DNA from: an uncultured Bacteroidales bacterium
GTDB taxonomy: Bacteria > Bacteroidota > Bacteroidia > Bacteroidales > Bacteroidaceae
Direction: 5' to 3'
DNA: 64,000 nt
Assembly: GCA_937876995.1 (NCBI GenBank)
Contig: CALEFD010000015.1
Coordinates: 1-64,000, forward strand
The translations under genes and the position numbers were made by a program. The notes under the pieces were generated by a model, which was not told the DNA's origin, ran no database searches, and was given only the letters and a program-made list of their open reading frames with translations. Shown in pieces: positions 9,121 to 19,238 of this stretch; positions within the stretch are counted from its first letter, which is position 1, and each line of letters opens with the position of its first letter.

Positions 9121-9128
9121 TATATTTG
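9121..9128 (+). promoter_or_regulatory. -7 promoter element for xylA
   Basis: TATATTTG matches TAnnTTTG and lies 59 bases before the xylA ATG, leaving a 5' leader of about 50 bases. Confidence 0.55.
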
Positions 9129-9187
9129 CATAATTACTTCGGTGAAGAGTATATAAATATTGTTTAATAATTAATAATAAGCGAATT

Positions 9188-10501
9188 ATGGCTAAAGAGT
9201 ATTTTCCTGGAATAGGTAAAATTAAGTTCGAAGGCAAGGATAGCAAAAATCCAATGGCTTTCCATTACTATGATGAGAACAAGGTTATCATGGGTAAAAC
9301 TATGAAAGATTGGTTGCGTTTTGCAATGGCTTGGTGGCACACATTGTGTGCAGAGGGTGGTGACCAGTTTGGTGGTGGTACCAAATCATTCCCTTGGAAT
9401 CAGGCTGCAGATGCAGTGGAAATTGCTAAGCAGAAGGCTGATGCTGGTTTCGAAATCATGCAGAAGTTAGGCATTCCTTACTATTGCTTCCATGATGTTG
9501 ACTTGGTAGCTGAAGGTAAGAATGTTGCTGAATATGAAGCTAACTTGAAGGCTATCGTAGCATATCTTAAGGAGAAACAGGCTGAAACAGGTATCAAACT
9601 GTTGTGGTCAACAGCTAACGTATTTGGTAATGCACGTTATATGAACGGTGCTTCTACCAACCCTGATTTTGACGTTGTTGCTCGCGCTATCGTTCAGATT
9701 AAGAACGCTATCGATGCAGGTATTGAACTTGGTGCTGAAAACTATGTATTCTGGGGCGGTCGTGAAGGTTACATGAGCCTTCTGAACACAGACCAGAAGA
9801 GAGAAAAAGAGCACATGGCAACTATGTTGACAATGGCTCGCGACTATGCTCGTGCAAAGGGCTTCAAGGGTACATTCCTGATTGAACCAAAACCAATGGA
9901 ACCTTCAAAGCATCAGTATGATGTTGACACAGAAACAGTTATCGGTTTCTTGAAGGCTCACAATTTGGATAAGGACTTCAAAGTTAACATTGAGGTTAAC
10001 CACGCTACATTGGCAGGTCACACATTTGAACACGAACTTGCTTGTGCAGTTGACGCAGGTATGCTTGGTTCTATCGACGCTAACCGTGGTGACTACCAGA
10101 ATGGTTGGGATACAGACCAGTTCCCAATTGACCAGTACGAATTGGTACAGGCTTGGATGGAAATCATCCGTGGCGGTGGCTTAGGCACAGGTGGTACAAA
10201 CTTCGATGCTAAGACACGTCGTAACTCAACAGATCTTGAAGATATCTTCATCGCTCACATCAGCGGTATGGATGCTATGGCACGTGCTCTTGAAAGCGCA
10301 GCTAAGCTTCTTGAAGAATCACCATACAAGAAGATGAAGGCTGAACGTTACGCTTCATTCGACAGCGGTCTTGGTAAGAAGTTCGAAGAGGGTAAGATGA
10401 CTCTCGAAGAGGCTTACGAATATGGCAAGCAGGTTGATGAACCAAAACAGACCAGCGGTAAGCAGGAATTGTACGAAGCAATTGTAGCAATGTACGCTTA
10501 A
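9188..10501 (+). CDS. xylA: Xylose isomerase
   Basis: The 437-residue enzyme converts D-xylose to D-xylulose in the cytoplasm, using two divalent metals. Length fits the longer class II xylose isomerases. Landmarks include [10 protein letters not shown] with the catalytic His, [25 protein letters not shown] with metal-binding Glu, and [17 protein letters not shown], followed by the metal-binding DANRGD. No xylulokinase or xylose transporter is next to it; it follows the GH31 gene but has its own promoter. Codon use appears biased to a preferred set (for example GGT, AAG), suggesting high expression. Confidence 0.97.
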   Translation: MAKEYFPGIGKIKFEGKDSKNPMAFHYYDENKVIMGKTMKDWLRFAMAWWHTLCAEGGDQFGGGTKSFPWNQAADAVEIAKQKADAGFEIMQKLGIPYYCFHDVDLVAEGKNVAEYEANLKAIVAYLKEKQAETGIKLLWSTANVFGNARYMNGASTNPDFDVVARAIVQIKNAIDAGIELGAENYVFWGGREGYMSLLNTDQKREKEHMATMLTMARDYARAKGFKGTFLIEPKPMEPSKHQYDVDTETVIGFLKAHNLDKDFKVNIEVNHATLAGHTFEHELACAVDAGMLGSIDANRGDYQNGWDTDQFPIDQYELVQAWMEIIRGGGLGTGGTNFDAKTRRNSTDLEDIFIAHISGMDAMARALESAAKLLEESPYKKMKAERYASFDSGLGKKFEEGKMTLEEAYEYGKQVDEPKQTSGKQELYEAIVAMYA

Positions 10502-10520
10502 TAAGTGAAATACCTTATAA

Positions 10521-10559
10521 ACAAAAGAGTCCGGAGCTTAGCTTCGGACTCTATTTGTA
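10521..10559. terminator. Bidirectional terminator between xylA and dedA
   Basis: GAGTCCGGAGC pairs with GCTTCGGACTC (one G-U pair) around a three-base loop. The minus-strand side is followed by TTTTGTTT, the plus side by TATTTG. It serves two convergent units. Confidence 0.8.
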
Positions 10560-10591
10560 TATGAGTAATAAGAAAAAGAAAAATGTAATAT

Positions 10592-11233
10592 TTACTTTTT
10601 CCTCTTTCTGATAATATTACGAATAATTATAAAGGCTAATACAGCAAATACTACACCTGCAATGGTATAACCTATTTCGTGGCTGTATTCTGTTACAGTG
10701 CTGATAAGTTCTTCTTCAGGAACAACTCTCTCCAAATAGTAACCTAAAAGTGCTAAGACAACATTCCAAATACCAGCACCTAAAGCTGTAAATGCTATAA
10801 ACTTATGCAAGCTCATTTTTGCCAATCCGGCAGGAATAGAGATAAGTTGTCTGATAGCCGGTATTAAGCGACCTACAAAGGTTGATATAGCACCGTGCTG
10901 ATTAAAATATTCCTCTGCTTTCTGAACTTTTGAACCATCTAACAGACATAGATGACCAATTTTACTATCTGCAAACTTGTAAACCAATGGCTTACCTATC
11001 CAAAGAGCCAAAAAATAGTTTATTAGTGCACCTAAACAAGCTCCTAATGTGGCTGATAAGATTATTAAAAACAGATTCATTTCTCCTGTAGATGCTGCGT
11101 GATATGCTGCAGGTGGAACTACTATTTCCGATGGAAATGGAATAAATGAACTTTCAATGGTCATCAAAAGTGTGATAGTCCAATAATTAAGGTGTTCAAG
11201 GCACCACTGTAAAAATGTAGAAATTGATAGCAT
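10592..11233 (-). CDS. DedA family membrane protein (VTT domain)
   Basis: The 213-residue inner-membrane protein has a VTT/SNARE-associated domain. Near residue 120 is the family motif FVGRLIPAIRQLISIPAG, containing the conserved Arg residues. Four or five hydrophobic helices and a basic tail ending RKRKK are visible. DedA proteins are linked to lipid carrier (undecaprenyl phosphate) or phospholipid translocation and membrane homeostasis; the exact substrate here is unknown. The ATG lies one base after the TPR gene stop, so the two are translationally linked within a glnS operon. Confidence 0.85.
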   Translation of the reverse strand: MLSISTFLQWCLEHLNYWTITLLMTIESSFIPFPSEIVVPPAAYHAASTGEMNLFLIILSATLGACLGALINYFLALWIGKPLVYKFADSKIGHLCLLDGSKVQKAEEYFNQHGAISTFVGRLIPAIRQLISIPAGLAKMSLHKFIAFTALGAGIWNVVLALLGYYLERVVPEEELISTVTEYSHEIGYTIAGVVFAVLAFIIIRNIIRKRKK

Positions 11234-11234
11234 T

Positions 11235-12314
11235 TTATAGTTGTTTAGTCATATTAATCAATAAGTTAAGTTCTGTGTTGTCCGAATCTATTGCCAATCC
11301 TTTGTAGATATATTTCAATGCTTCGTCTTCGTTATGATTTACTATATGGATTCTGGCTATGAGATTGTAAACCTCTATATATAACCTTTTGGAATCGTCT
11401 TTATCTAAATTCTCTTCGGTTTTGGTAAGGTAATCCATTGCCAAATCGTAATTGTGTAGATGATAGTTACACTTTCCGCAACAATAGGTTAATATGTTGT
11501 TGAACTCTTTAGTCTTATTTAGCAGCTCTTTATACAATTCCAGGGCAGTCTTGTAGTCATGTATGTTGAGATAGCAGTCTGCTTTCATCAGCATAGCGTC
11601 ATAATTATCAACACTTATGGCTATGGCATATTCATAACACTCTCTGGCTTTGATATAATCTTCACTTAAAAAATATGTCTTTCCTAACTGTTCCCAAGTG
11701 TATGAGTTGTATGGAAATATATCCAGCTGTTTGTTGTACCACTCTATAGCCTTATCGTATTGGTTTGCCCTATAGTATAAATCTGCCTGATATTCGTAAA
11801 AGATTGGTATTGGTTTTGTCATCTTTTCAAATGCTATGTCCAGCCAATATTGTACTTCGTCATCGTAATTCTTATTAGTCATTTCCAATATGATGTCTTC
11901 TATCAGGCTTAAATCGTTGTTGCTGTTGTTGAAGGATTGATCAAAATAAAATTTTGCCTCTTGTATGTTATTGTCTGCAAGTTCTACTAAACCTTTTATA
12001 TATAGAACCTCCTGGTTGGTTGGGTCCTCAAGCATTTCTGCAAATTGTCTTGCCATTTTTTTATTACCTTGTGACAACAGATTGTTGATATTCGCAATAA
12101 TAATATCGGTGTCGTTGGGGTGCAGACGCATTCCGTACTCTAAAGCAGTTTCTACCTTCTCCTGTTCAGAACTCAAGACATAATAATCTACTATATCGGC
12201 AATATCGGATGCATCTAAATATAGTGTACCTCCATTGTCAATCATATCTTCGAATTTCTGCAATATCTGCTGGAATTCAAAAGATTCATAGTAGTTAGCC
12301 GAACTATCTCTCAT
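11235..12314 (-). CDS. Tetratricopeptide repeat protein
   Basis: The 359-residue acidic protein is built almost entirely of TPR-type helical pairs. Repeats are clearest at about 185-310, for example AIEWYNKQLDIFPYNSYTWE and ARECYEYAIAISVDNYDAML, with the typical A-x-x-x-Y-x-x-A-I spacing. No signal peptide or membrane helix is seen, so it is probably cytoplasmic and a protein-protein interaction scaffold. It lies 9 bases after glnS and 1 base before dedA, an arrangement suggesting one transcript. Its partner is unknown. Confidence 0.8.
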   Translation of the reverse strand: MRDSSANYYESFEFQQILQKFEDMIDNGGTLYLDASDIADIVDYYVLSSEQEKVETALEYGMRLHPNDTDIIIANINNLLSQGNKKMARQFAEMLEDPTNQEVLYIKGLVELADNNIQEAKFYFDQSFNNSNNDLSLIEDIILEMTNKNYDDEVQYWLDIAFEKMTKPIPIFYEYQADLYYRANQYDKAIEWYNKQLDIFPYNSYTWEQLGKTYFLSEDYIKARECYEYAIAISVDNYDAMLMKADCYLNIHDYKTALELYKELLNKTKEFNNILTYCCGKCNYHLHNYDLAMDYLTKTEENLDKDDSKRLYIEVYNLIARIHIVNHNEDEALKYIYKGLAIDSDNTELNLLINMTKQL

Positions 12315-12323
12315 TCTATCTGT

Positions 12324-14069
12324 TTAAGCTTTACCCTTAATCTTGCTCCAGTTGTCTTTGAGTGAAACAGTTCTGTTGAATATAAGATGTTCTGTTGTAG
12401 AATCTTTGTCTGTACAGAAATAACCTATGCGCTGGAACTGGAAATGATCCATTGGCTTGGTGTCTGCCAAGAAATTCTCTACATAACAGTTTTTGCGAAC
12501 CTCCAAAGAATTTGGATTCTTCATCTGTTTCATAGCTTCGACAGTGCTCAATCCCTCTTCTTTTGTAAGGCGTGCCAATTCGTCGCGTGGGTTTTCTACA
12601 CTCCATAGACGGTCGTATAGGCGAACTTCTGCTTGGATGGCGTGTTTTACACTTACCCAGTGAATAGTTCCTTTTACCTTGCGGTTAGAATCTGATTCTC
12701 CAGTCTTTGTGTTTGGAATAAATTCGCAATATACCTCTTCTATATTGCCGTTTTCGTCTTTTTTACAACCTGTGCATAGTACTATGTAAGCACTCTTCAG
12801 TCTTACTTCACGTCCTGGTGTTAAACGGAAATATTTGGATGGAGCATCTTCCATGAAGTCTTCTCTCTCTATCCAGAGCTCTCTGCTGAAGCTTATTTTA
12901 TGACTGCCGGCTTCCGGATCTTCAGGATTATTAATTGCATCCAACTCTTCTACCTTATCTTCCGGATAGTTTGTGATAATCAGTTTTACAGGATCTATAA
13001 CAGCCGATACACGTGTAGCGCGACGATTTAAATCTTCACGAATGGCAGATTCCATCAGTGCCATGTCGTTCAGAGCATCAAATTTGGTGTAACCAATGCG
13101 ATCTACAAACATCTTTATAGATTCCGGTGTGTAACCTCTGCGACGGTAACCGCAGATAGTTGGCATACGTGGATCATCCCAACCGGAAACCATACCCTCC
13201 TGTACCAGTGCCAATAGGTTACGCTTACTTAAGAGAGTGTAGTTAAGGTTTAGTTTGTTGAATTCAGTCTGACGTGGGCGGTTGTCATCCAAATCTTCTC
13301 CTTTCTTAAGCCAATCAATGAATAGATCATATAGTGGACGATGAGGTACAAATTCAAGTGTACACAATGAGTGTGTAACTCCTTCAAAATAGTCGCTCTG
13401 TCCGTGTGCAAAATCGTACATAGGATATGCTTTCCAGGTAGTACCTGTACGATGATGAGGAGTCTTAACTATACGATATATGATAGGATCTCTGAACAGC
13501 ATATTGTTGTGGGCCATATCTATTTTGGCACGCAATACCATAGAACCCTCTTCTAATTCACCACTGTTCATCTTATTGAAAAGTTCCAGGCTCTCTTTAA
13601 CAGGACGATCTCTGTAAGGACTGTTAATACCCGGTTGAGTAGGGGTACCCTTCTGTGATAGAATGGCCTCTTGATTCTGTTCGTCAATGTAGGCTTTACC
13701 CTCTTTTATAAGGTCTATGGCAAAATCCCACAATTGCTGGAAATAGTCGGAAGCGTAGAATTCGTTTTCCCATTTGAATCCCAGCCATTCAATATCTTCT
13801 TTTATGGCATCAACGTATTCTGTATCTTCTTTTGTAGGATTGGTATCATCAAAGCGCAGATTACAGATACCACCATGTTTTTCTGCCATACCAAAGTCCA
13901 TGCAGATAGCTTTTGCATGACCAATGTGCAGGTAACCATTTGGTTCGGGCGGGAAACGTGTTTGAACTCGTCCACCATTTTTACCCTCTGCAAGATCTTT
14001 TTCTACCATCTCTTCAATGAAGTTCAAGCTCTTCTTTTCGCTTACTTCCTTTGCACTATTTTCTATCAT
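12324..14069 (-). CDS. glnS: Glutaminyl-tRNA synthetase
   Basis: The 581-residue class I synthetase attaches glutamine to tRNA-Gln. The HIGH-type motif is in PPEPNGYLHIGHAKAI near residue 42 and the KMSKS-type motif is LLSKRNL near residue 285. The C-terminal half contains the anticodon-binding beta-barrels. Glutamine rather than glutamate recognition is inferred from overall similarity to bacterial GlnS (RFPPEPNGYLHIGHAK, FDDTNPTKED). The promoter overlaps the last codon of the upstream GT2 gene. It heads a three-gene unit with a TPR protein and a DedA protein. Confidence 0.95.
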   Translation of the reverse strand: MIENSAKEVSEKKSLNFIEEMVEKDLAEGKNGGRVQTRFPPEPNGYLHIGHAKAICMDFGMAEKHGGICNLRFDDTNPTKEDTEYVDAIKEDIEWLGFKWENEFYASDYFQQLWDFAIDLIKEGKAYIDEQNQEAILSQKGTPTQPGINSPYRDRPVKESLELFNKMNSGELEEGSMVLRAKIDMAHNNMLFRDPIIYRIVKTPHHRTGTTWKAYPMYDFAHGQSDYFEGVTHSLCTLEFVPHRPLYDLFIDWLKKGEDLDDNRPRQTEFNKLNLNYTLLSKRNLLALVQEGMVSGWDDPRMPTICGYRRRGYTPESIKMFVDRIGYTKFDALNDMALMESAIREDLNRRATRVSAVIDPVKLIITNYPEDKVEELDAINNPEDPEAGSHKISFSRELWIEREDFMEDAPSKYFRLTPGREVRLKSAYIVLCTGCKKDENGNIEEVYCEFIPNTKTGESDSNRKVKGTIHWVSVKHAIQAEVRLYDRLWSVENPRDELARLTKEEGLSTVEAMKQMKNPNSLEVRKNCYVENFLADTKPMDHFQFQRIGYFCTDKDSTTEHLIFNRTVSLKDNWSKIKGKA

Positions 14070-14105
14070 ATCGATTGATTATATTTCGTTCTAATTTTAA
14101 AAGTG

Positions 14106-14113
14106 CAAAGTTA
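14106..14113 (-). promoter_or_regulatory. -7 promoter element for glnS
   Basis: TAACTTTG on the minus strand matches TAnnTTTG. It overlaps the stop codon of the upstream glycosyltransferase gene and lies about 37 bases before the glnS ATG. Confidence 0.65.
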
Positions 14114-15007
14114 CTGATTTTTGTGTAAAAAATGAATAATGGAGAGTTTGTAAAATGAAAATAGTGTAAGGTTAGGGTGATGACCTTGTAAATTCTTAAT
14201 TATCAGCTTGCCAAAAATCTTATCTACAACTGTAATAGTCCAATCCAAATGCCACTTTTTAATACGTCTGTACTGTTTAAGCAGCGTTGAACCGTTGTTA
14301 ATATCTTCTCTGTGATTATACAGATTGTGGATAGATTGTCTGGTCTTTTCCAAAAAGATGCTGTTTTCCTCTATGCCTATATGTATAAGCGGATTGTCTA
14401 TATGTATGATGCTTACGTTCTTCTCTTTTAATTCTAAACCAAACAGAACATCTTCGTAACCATATCCTACAAAATTTTCGCAGAATCTGATTTGCATAAA
14501 AATATCTCTGTCTATCAAAAAAGAGAAAGGAGTGAATTGGCTGTAAGGTTCTTTGTTGCGAATCTCTGCGGATCTTTTTTTGTCTGCTCTTTTTTCGTAT
14601 CTGTATCGCAACTCAACACAAGGGTAGGGCTGACTGTTCGGATGACGCAAACCGCCACAGACAACACTGTATTGTTCCGCTTTGTCTATGTATCGTCTTA
14701 TGAATTTGTCGTTTTCAACTGCAGCATCGCAATCTAAAAACAGTAGCTTTTGATATTGGGATTTATCTGCAAGCAGATTTCTAATGGCTGCTCTACCAAT
14801 ATTCTTTTCCAACTGAAAAAAAGAACAGTTTGTGAGTTTTTCTACTGCGTTTTTGCAGGCATTGGCTTTGAAACGGTCCGGCGAACAGTCGTCGGCAACA
14901 ATAATTTCGTACTCTATTCCTAAAGACGAACATTGTGATTGCAAACTGTTTACAAGCAGTTCGCAATCCCAATTGTAGGTGGGTATGAGTATTGATAATG
15001 ATACCAT
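14111..15007 (-). CDS. Family 2 glycosyltransferase
   Basis: The 298-residue protein begins with the GT2 nucleotide-sugar binding motif LSILIPTYNW and has the metal/nucleotide aspartates in VADDCSPD (about residue 40) and LFLDCDAAV (about residue 94). The middle part (FTPFSFLIDRDIF, YGYEDVLFGLEL) resembles the acceptor-side galactosyltransferase-like C-terminal domain found in chondroitin-type transferases, with the ED motif. No membrane helix is evident, so it is cytoplasmic or peripheral. The sugar and acceptor are unknown; it is not in a polysaccharide cluster here. Confidence 0.85.
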   Translation of the reverse strand: MVSLSILIPTYNWDCELLVNSLQSQCSSLGIEYEIIVADDCSPDRFKANACKNAVEKLTNCSFFQLEKNIGRAAIRNLLADKSQYQKLLFLDCDAAVENDKFIRRYIDKAEQYSVVCGGLRHPNSQPYPCVELRYRYEKRADKKRSAEIRNKEPYSQFTPFSFLIDRDIFMQIRFCENFVGYGYEDVLFGLELKEKNVSIIHIDNPLIHIGIEENSIFLEKTRQSIHNLYNHREDINNGSTLLKQYRRIKKWHLDWTITVVDKIFGKLIIKNLQGHHPNLTLFSFYKLSIIHFLHKNQ

Positions 15008-15023
15008 TGAAAATATATTTCGT

Positions 15024-15031
15024 CAAAAGTA
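15024..15031 (-). promoter_or_regulatory. -7 promoter element for the GT2 gene
   Basis: TACTTTTG on the minus strand matches TAnnTTTG and lies 16 bases before the ATG. It is back to back with the rarA promoter. Confidence 0.6.
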
Positions 15032-15052
15032 GTAAAAACGCTTCAAATAGAG

Positions 15053-15060
15053 TAATTTTG
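15053..15060 (+). promoter_or_regulatory. -7 promoter element for rarA
   Basis: TAATTTTG matches TAnnTTTG and lies 24 bases before the rarA ATG. Confidence 0.65.
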
Positions 15061-15084
15061 CAGAAAGATAAATAAACAGAAGAT

Positions 15085-16353
15085 ATGCAGCCTTTAGCAG
15101 AAAGAATGAGACCAAGATCGCTTGATGACTATGTAGGTCAGAAACATCTGGTTGGAGATGGAGCAGTTCTACGCAGAATGATTGAATCCGGCAGGTTATC
15201 TTCGTTTATTTTATGGGGACCTCCCGGTACGGGCAAAACTACATTGGCTCAGATAGTTGCATCTCAACTTGATATTCCGTTCCATACACTTAGTGCCGTA
15301 ACTGCAGGGGTGAAAGATGTACGAGATGTTATTGAATTGGCACGTAGCAACCGTATGTTTAATACCAACGGCAGTCCTATCCTGTTTATAGATGAAATTC
15401 ATCGTTTCAATAAAGCGCAGCAGGACTCATTGTTGGGTGCGGTAGAACGTGGCGATATTACTCTGATAGGTGCTACTACAGAGAATCCTTCGTTTGAAGT
15501 GATACGCCCTCTGCTCTCAAGAATGCAGGTCTATGTACTCAATTCTTTGGAAAAGGAAGATCTGTTGCAACTTATGGAGCGTGCTATAGCAACAGATATA
15601 TATCTTAAACAACGTACTATTGAACTGAAAGAGACTACTGCTTTGATGCGTTTTTCAGGTGGTGATGCCAGAAAACTGCTTAATATGCTGGAACTGGTGG
15701 TAGAATCGGAGGGTGGCGATAATGTAATAATTACCGATGAAATGGTCAATTTACGTCTGCATCAGAACCCTTTGGCATACGACAAAGATGGAGAGATGCA
15801 TTACGATATAATATCGGCATTTATTAAGTCAATTCGTGGCAGCGATCCGGATGGCGCTCTCTATTGGTTGGCCAGAATGGTGGAGGGTGGCGAAGACCCG
15901 GCTTTTATTGCTCGCCGTCTGATAATATCGGCTTCGGAGGATATAGGATTGGCTAATCCAAATGCTTTGTTGCTTGCAAATGCAGCTTTTGATTCTGTGA
16001 TGAAGATTGGTTGGCCGGAAGGTAGAATTCCGTTAGCAGAGGCTACAGTCTATTTAGCTACAAGCCCAAAGAGTAATTCAGCCTATATGGGTATAAATGA
16101 TGCATTGGAAAAGGTTCGTTCAACAGGAAATTTGCCGGTTCCTCTGCATCTGCGTAATGCTCCGACCAAACTGATGAAACAGTTGGGCTATAGCGATGGT
16201 TATAAGTATGCGCACAGTTACGAAGGTAATTTTGTGGAACAGCAATTTTTACCCGATGAAATAGAAGGGACACGTTTTTGGATACCTCAGCATAATGCTT
16301 CGGAAGATAGGTTAAAAGAGAGAATGGAGCAGATATGGAAACGTAAGTATTGA
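15085..16353 (+). CDS. rarA: Replication-associated recombination protein RarA (MgsA)
   Basis: The 422-residue AAA+ ATPase is related to clamp loaders and acts at stalled replication forks. Walker A is GPPGTGKTT at residues 45-53, Walker B is LFIDEIHRFNKAQQD near residue 98, and sensor 1 lies in LIGATTENPSFE. The C-terminal MgsA tetramerisation domain contains SASEDIGLANPNALLLA and YLATSPKSNSAYM. The length is standard for the family. It ends 3 bases from the convergent T9SS plug gene, with no terminator seen between them. Confidence 0.95.
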   Translation: MQPLAERMRPRSLDDYVGQKHLVGDGAVLRRMIESGRLSSFILWGPPGTGKTTLAQIVASQLDIPFHTLSAVTAGVKDVRDVIELARSNRMFNTNGSPILFIDEIHRFNKAQQDSLLGAVERGDITLIGATTENPSFEVIRPLLSRMQVYVLNSLEKEDLLQLMERAIATDIYLKQRTIELKETTALMRFSGGDARKLLNMLELVVESEGGDNVIITDEMVNLRLHQNPLAYDKDGEMHYDIISAFIKSIRGSDPDGALYWLARMVEGGEDPAFIARRLIISASEDIGLANPNALLLANAAFDSVMKIGWPEGRIPLAEATVYLATSPKSNSAYMGINDALEKVRSTGNLPVPLHLRNAPTKLMKQLGYSDGYKYAHSYEGNFVEQQFLPDEIEGTRFWIPQHNASEDRLKERMEQIWKRKY

Positions 16354-16356
16354 ATA

Positions 16357-17604
16357 CTAATTGTTTACAATTCCCACTAATCTGTCATATCTGGAACCTG
16401 TTTCTCTGTAGTACACAAGTATCATATATTCATTTTTTGTTTCGTAACAATCGCCTTCCGTCTTTGCTGTCATAGAACTATTGGTGTCATTATCTACAAA
16501 AATATATTGATAATTGTAAGCACCCTGTTTAAGCAGAGTAGTAATGGTGTATGCCTTTTTATTGTTATCATATTCCATTTTCCAATTGTCTGTAACGGCA
16601 TTTCCGGAAAAATCTCCTCTTAGATAAATCTCACCACTATATTGTTTGGTCATAGAAAGAGTGAAGTCTATGTATAGATAATCAGATTCAATGTCGCTGT
16701 TGTTTGAATTGTGGTCGCGAATAAGATAACGTCCGTTGTTGTCGTGGTCGTATCTGTATGCAATGTGCTGATTGTCTGTAAATAATGTTGCGTGGTAATA
16801 TGGGTTTTGGAAAACTATTCTATCTACATTTTGTGTATAATCGTACATATCTATTATTTCAAAACGTCTGTACTCATTTCCGGCGTCAAAAATCAGCTCC
16901 TTGCAGTGTAAATACTCCATTTTACCGTTAGATTTGTAGGTTGGAGCAAAACCACTCACTGCATTGTTTATGTTTCTGTTCATAATTACAAATGGTATTA
17001 TCTCTTTAGCCTGATTGATAACACGCAGTTTGGAATGATTAATGGTAAATGATACCTGTTGATGTGTACTGTTTACATCTATGTCTGTGTTTGAACTTAC
17101 AGTAATTCCTATTGTTGCTAATTCTTCTGTTACCGCAAATTTTGTATCGGCAACTGTATTGCCATCTTCATCTTTAATCTCCAGGATGTAGTTTCCGGAT
17201 AGTTTTAGCGAAGTGTCGTCGTTTGGAATACAAAAGGTGTAGTGGGTGTATTCAAATGTGGTGTTTATGGAGTTTTCGTAATCGTCTATAGGCATATCGT
17301 TAAAACCCTCTATATAATCTGATTCATATAAATCAGATGGCTCCCAGTTTGAATCACAGTGTGTAATGTGATAGGTAAATCTGTTGTAATTATGAGACAT
17401 CTCATCGAATGATATGGTTAAAATATCATCACTGTTTAGTTTTAAAATAGGGGATAATAACCAATCGTTATTAACTATTGTACGAACGGTTTTTATGTTG
17501 TTGCTATACGAATTTGACCATTGCGCAAAACTCTGCAACGGCCACAAAAATGTGACACATATTATGATAATGTATCCGAATATTCTGTCTATATGGTTCG
17601 TCAT
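16357..17604 (-). CDS. Type IX secretion system plug-type protein (former DUF5103)
   Basis: The 415-residue exported protein has a signal peptide (hydrophobic about 8-24, ending SFAQ). The body is all-beta, with the DUF5103 pattern: DDILTISFDEMSHNYNRFTY near residue 45 with the following HCDSNWEPSDL, and a second domain near IYLRGDFSGNAV. In Flavobacterium the homologue plugs the T9SS translocon on its periplasmic side. T9SS core genes are not in the window, but the GH10 enzyme has a T9SS-like C-terminal tail. Some gut Bacteroidales keep this gene without a full system, so function is uncertain. Confidence 0.8.
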   Translation of the reverse strand: MTNHIDRIFGYIIIICVTFLWPLQSFAQWSNSYSNNIKTVRTIVNNDWLLSPILKLNSDDILTISFDEMSHNYNRFTYHITHCDSNWEPSDLYESDYIEGFNDMPIDDYENSINTTFEYTHYTFCIPNDDTSLKLSGNYILEIKDEDGNTVADTKFAVTEELATIGITVSSNTDIDVNSTHQQVSFTINHSKLRVINQAKEIIPFVIMNRNINNAVSGFAPTYKSNGKMEYLHCKELIFDAGNEYRRFEIIDMYDYTQNVDRIVFQNPYYHATLFTDNQHIAYRYDHDNNGRYLIRDHNSNNSDIESDYLYIDFTLSMTKQYSGEIYLRGDFSGNAVTDNWKMEYDNNKKAYTITTLLKQGAYNYQYIFVDNDTNSSMTAKTEGDCYETKNEYMILVYYRETGSRYDRLVGIVNN

Positions 17605-17608
17605 AGTA

Positions 17609-17616
17609 CAAAAGTA
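17609..17616 (-). promoter_or_regulatory. -7 promoter element for the T9SS plug gene
   Basis: TACTTTTG on the minus strand matches TAnnTTTG and sits only 4 bases before the ATG, implying a very short leader or an internal start. Confidence 0.5.
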
Positions 17617-17661
17617 ATAAAATTATTAAGGTAAGGAGTATGTAACCAAGTAAAAAAAGAG

Positions 17662-17669
17662 TAATTTTG
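17662..17669 (+). promoter_or_regulatory. -7 promoter element for proS
   Basis: TAATTTTG matches TAnnTTTG and lies 22 bases before the proS ATG. Confidence 0.65.
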
Positions 17670-17691
17670 CATTCTGAAAATTTAGAGAGAT

Positions 17692-19173
17692 ATGGCAAAA
17701 GAACTTAAAGATCTTACCAAAAGAAGTGAAAACTATTCACAATGGTATAACGAATTGGTAGTGAAAGCCGATTTGGCAGAGCAGGCTCCGGTACGCGGTT
17801 GCATGGTAATAAAGCCTTACGGTTACGCTATTTGGGAGAAGATTCAGCGTGTACTTGACGATAAATTCAAGGAAACAGGTCATCAGAATGCATATTTCCC
17901 CTTGCTTATACCAAAATCATATCTTAGTCGCGAAGCAGAACATGTGGAAGGTTTTGCAAAAGAGTGTGCGGTAGTAACACACTATCGTCTAAAGAATGCA
18001 GAGGATGGTTCGGGTGTTATTGTAGATCCCGCAGCTAAACTGGAAGAGGAACTGATAATTCGTCCTACTTCAGAAACAATTATCTGGAGTACTTATAAAA
18101 ATTGGATTAAATCATATCGTGATCTGCCTATTTTGTGTAACCAGTGGGCTAATGTAATGCGTTGGGAAATGCGCCCTCGTCTTTTCTTGCGTACAGCAGA
18201 ATTCCTGTGGCAGGAAGGTCATACAGCACATGCTACAAGAGAAGAGGCAGAAGCAGAAGCAAAGAAGATGCAGAAAGTTTATGCAGATTTTGCTGAACAG
18301 TATATGGCAGTCCCTGTAGTTAAGGGTGTTAAATCGGAAACAGAACGTTTTGCCGGCGCTCTTGATACCTATACAATTGAATCTATGACTCAGGATGGCA
18401 AGGCACTGCAGTGTGGTACTTCTCACTTCCTGGGACAGAACTTTGCAAAGGCATTTGATGTTCAGTTTGTGAATAAGGAGAATAACCTGGAATATGTGTG
18501 GGCTACATCATGGGGTGTATCAACCAGATTGATGGGTGCGCTCATTATGGCCCATTCAGACGATAACGGTTTGGTGCTTCCTCCTAAATTGGCTCCAATT
18601 CAGGTTGTTATTGTTCCTATCTATAAGAAAGACGAAGAACTGCAGCAGATTGATGCTCGTGTAGCAACATTGGTAGAAAAATTACGTGCTCGCGGTATTA
18701 GTGTTAAATATGATAATGCAGATAACAAGCGTCCGGGCTTTAAGTTTGCCGATTACGAAGTTAAGGGTATTCCTGTTCGCGTGGTTATGGGTTATCGTGA
18801 TTACGAAAATGGAACCGTAGAGATAATGCGTAGAGATACTTTGGAAAAAGAGACTTTACCATTTGAAGGTATAGATGAAAAGATTGAAAAGCTGTTGGAT
18901 GAAATTCAGCAGAATATCTTCCAAAAAGCTTTGAACTACAGAAAGGAGAGAACCTTTGAAGTTGATACATATCAAGAGTTTAAGGAGAAAATAGAAGCAG
19001 GTTGCTTTGTATTGGCTCATTGGGATGGCACTGCAGAAACAGAAGCTAAGATTAAAGAAGAGACAAAAGCTACTATACGTTGTCTGCCTTTGGATTATGA
19101 ATCAGGTCCTGGTCAGTGTGTATATACAGGTAAACCTTCTGCAGGCAGAGTGCTCTTTGCAAGATCATATTGA
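17692..19173 (+). CDS. proS: Prolyl-tRNA synthetase (archaeal/eukaryotic type)
   Basis: The 493-residue class II synthetase attaches proline to tRNA-Pro. Class II motif 2 is visible as [21 protein letters not shown] around residue 153 and motif 3 as [13 protein letters not shown] around residue 275. The size, the absence of the bacterial editing insertion and the C-terminal Cys-containing domain ([20 protein letters not shown]) place it in the short ProS type 3 group used by Bacteroidetes. Its own promoter lies directly upstream, divergent from the T9SS plug gene. Confidence 0.95.
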   Translation: MAKELKDLTKRSENYSQWYNELVVKADLAEQAPVRGCMVIKPYGYAIWEKIQRVLDDKFKETGHQNAYFPLLIPKSYLSREAEHVEGFAKECAVVTHYRLKNAEDGSGVIVDPAAKLEEELIIRPTSETIIWSTYKNWIKSYRDLPILCNQWANVMRWEMRPRLFLRTAEFLWQEGHTAHATREEAEAEAKKMQKVYADFAEQYMAVPVVKGVKSETERFAGALDTYTIESMTQDGKALQCGTSHFLGQNFAKAFDVQFVNKENNLEYVWATSWGVSTRLMGALIMAHSDDNGLVLPPKLAPIQVVIVPIYKKDEELQQIDARVATLVEKLRARGISVKYDNADNKRPGFKFADYEVKGIPVRVVMGYRDYENGTVEIMRRDTLEKETLPFEGIDEKIEKLLDEIQQNIFQKALNYRKERTFEVDTYQEFKEKIEAGCFVLAHWDGTAETEAKIKEETKATIRCLPLDYESGPGQCVYTGKPSAGRVLFARSY

Positions 19174-19209
19174 TAACATACAATATAATTATATTAAGGT
19201 TTTTTATTG

Positions 19210-19238
19210 CGAGGTCGGTTTCTTAGAAATCGGCCTCG
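19210..19238. terminator. Hairpin between proS and tamB
   Basis: CGAGGTCGGTTT pairs with AAATCGGCCTCG (G-U pairs allowed) and spans the tamB stop codon. Neither side has a good T run directly after the stem, so it may be a weak terminator of the convergent genes or only mRNA 3' end structure. Confidence 0.45.

Noticed and set aside
13671..14078. Open frame of 135 codons on the plus strand
   Set aside because: It lies entirely antisense to glnS, has no family motif, and shadows strongly supported coding sequence.
19195..19238. Strong terminator for proS
   Set aside because: The stem is good but no T run follows it on either strand, so it is listed only as a low-confidence hairpin.
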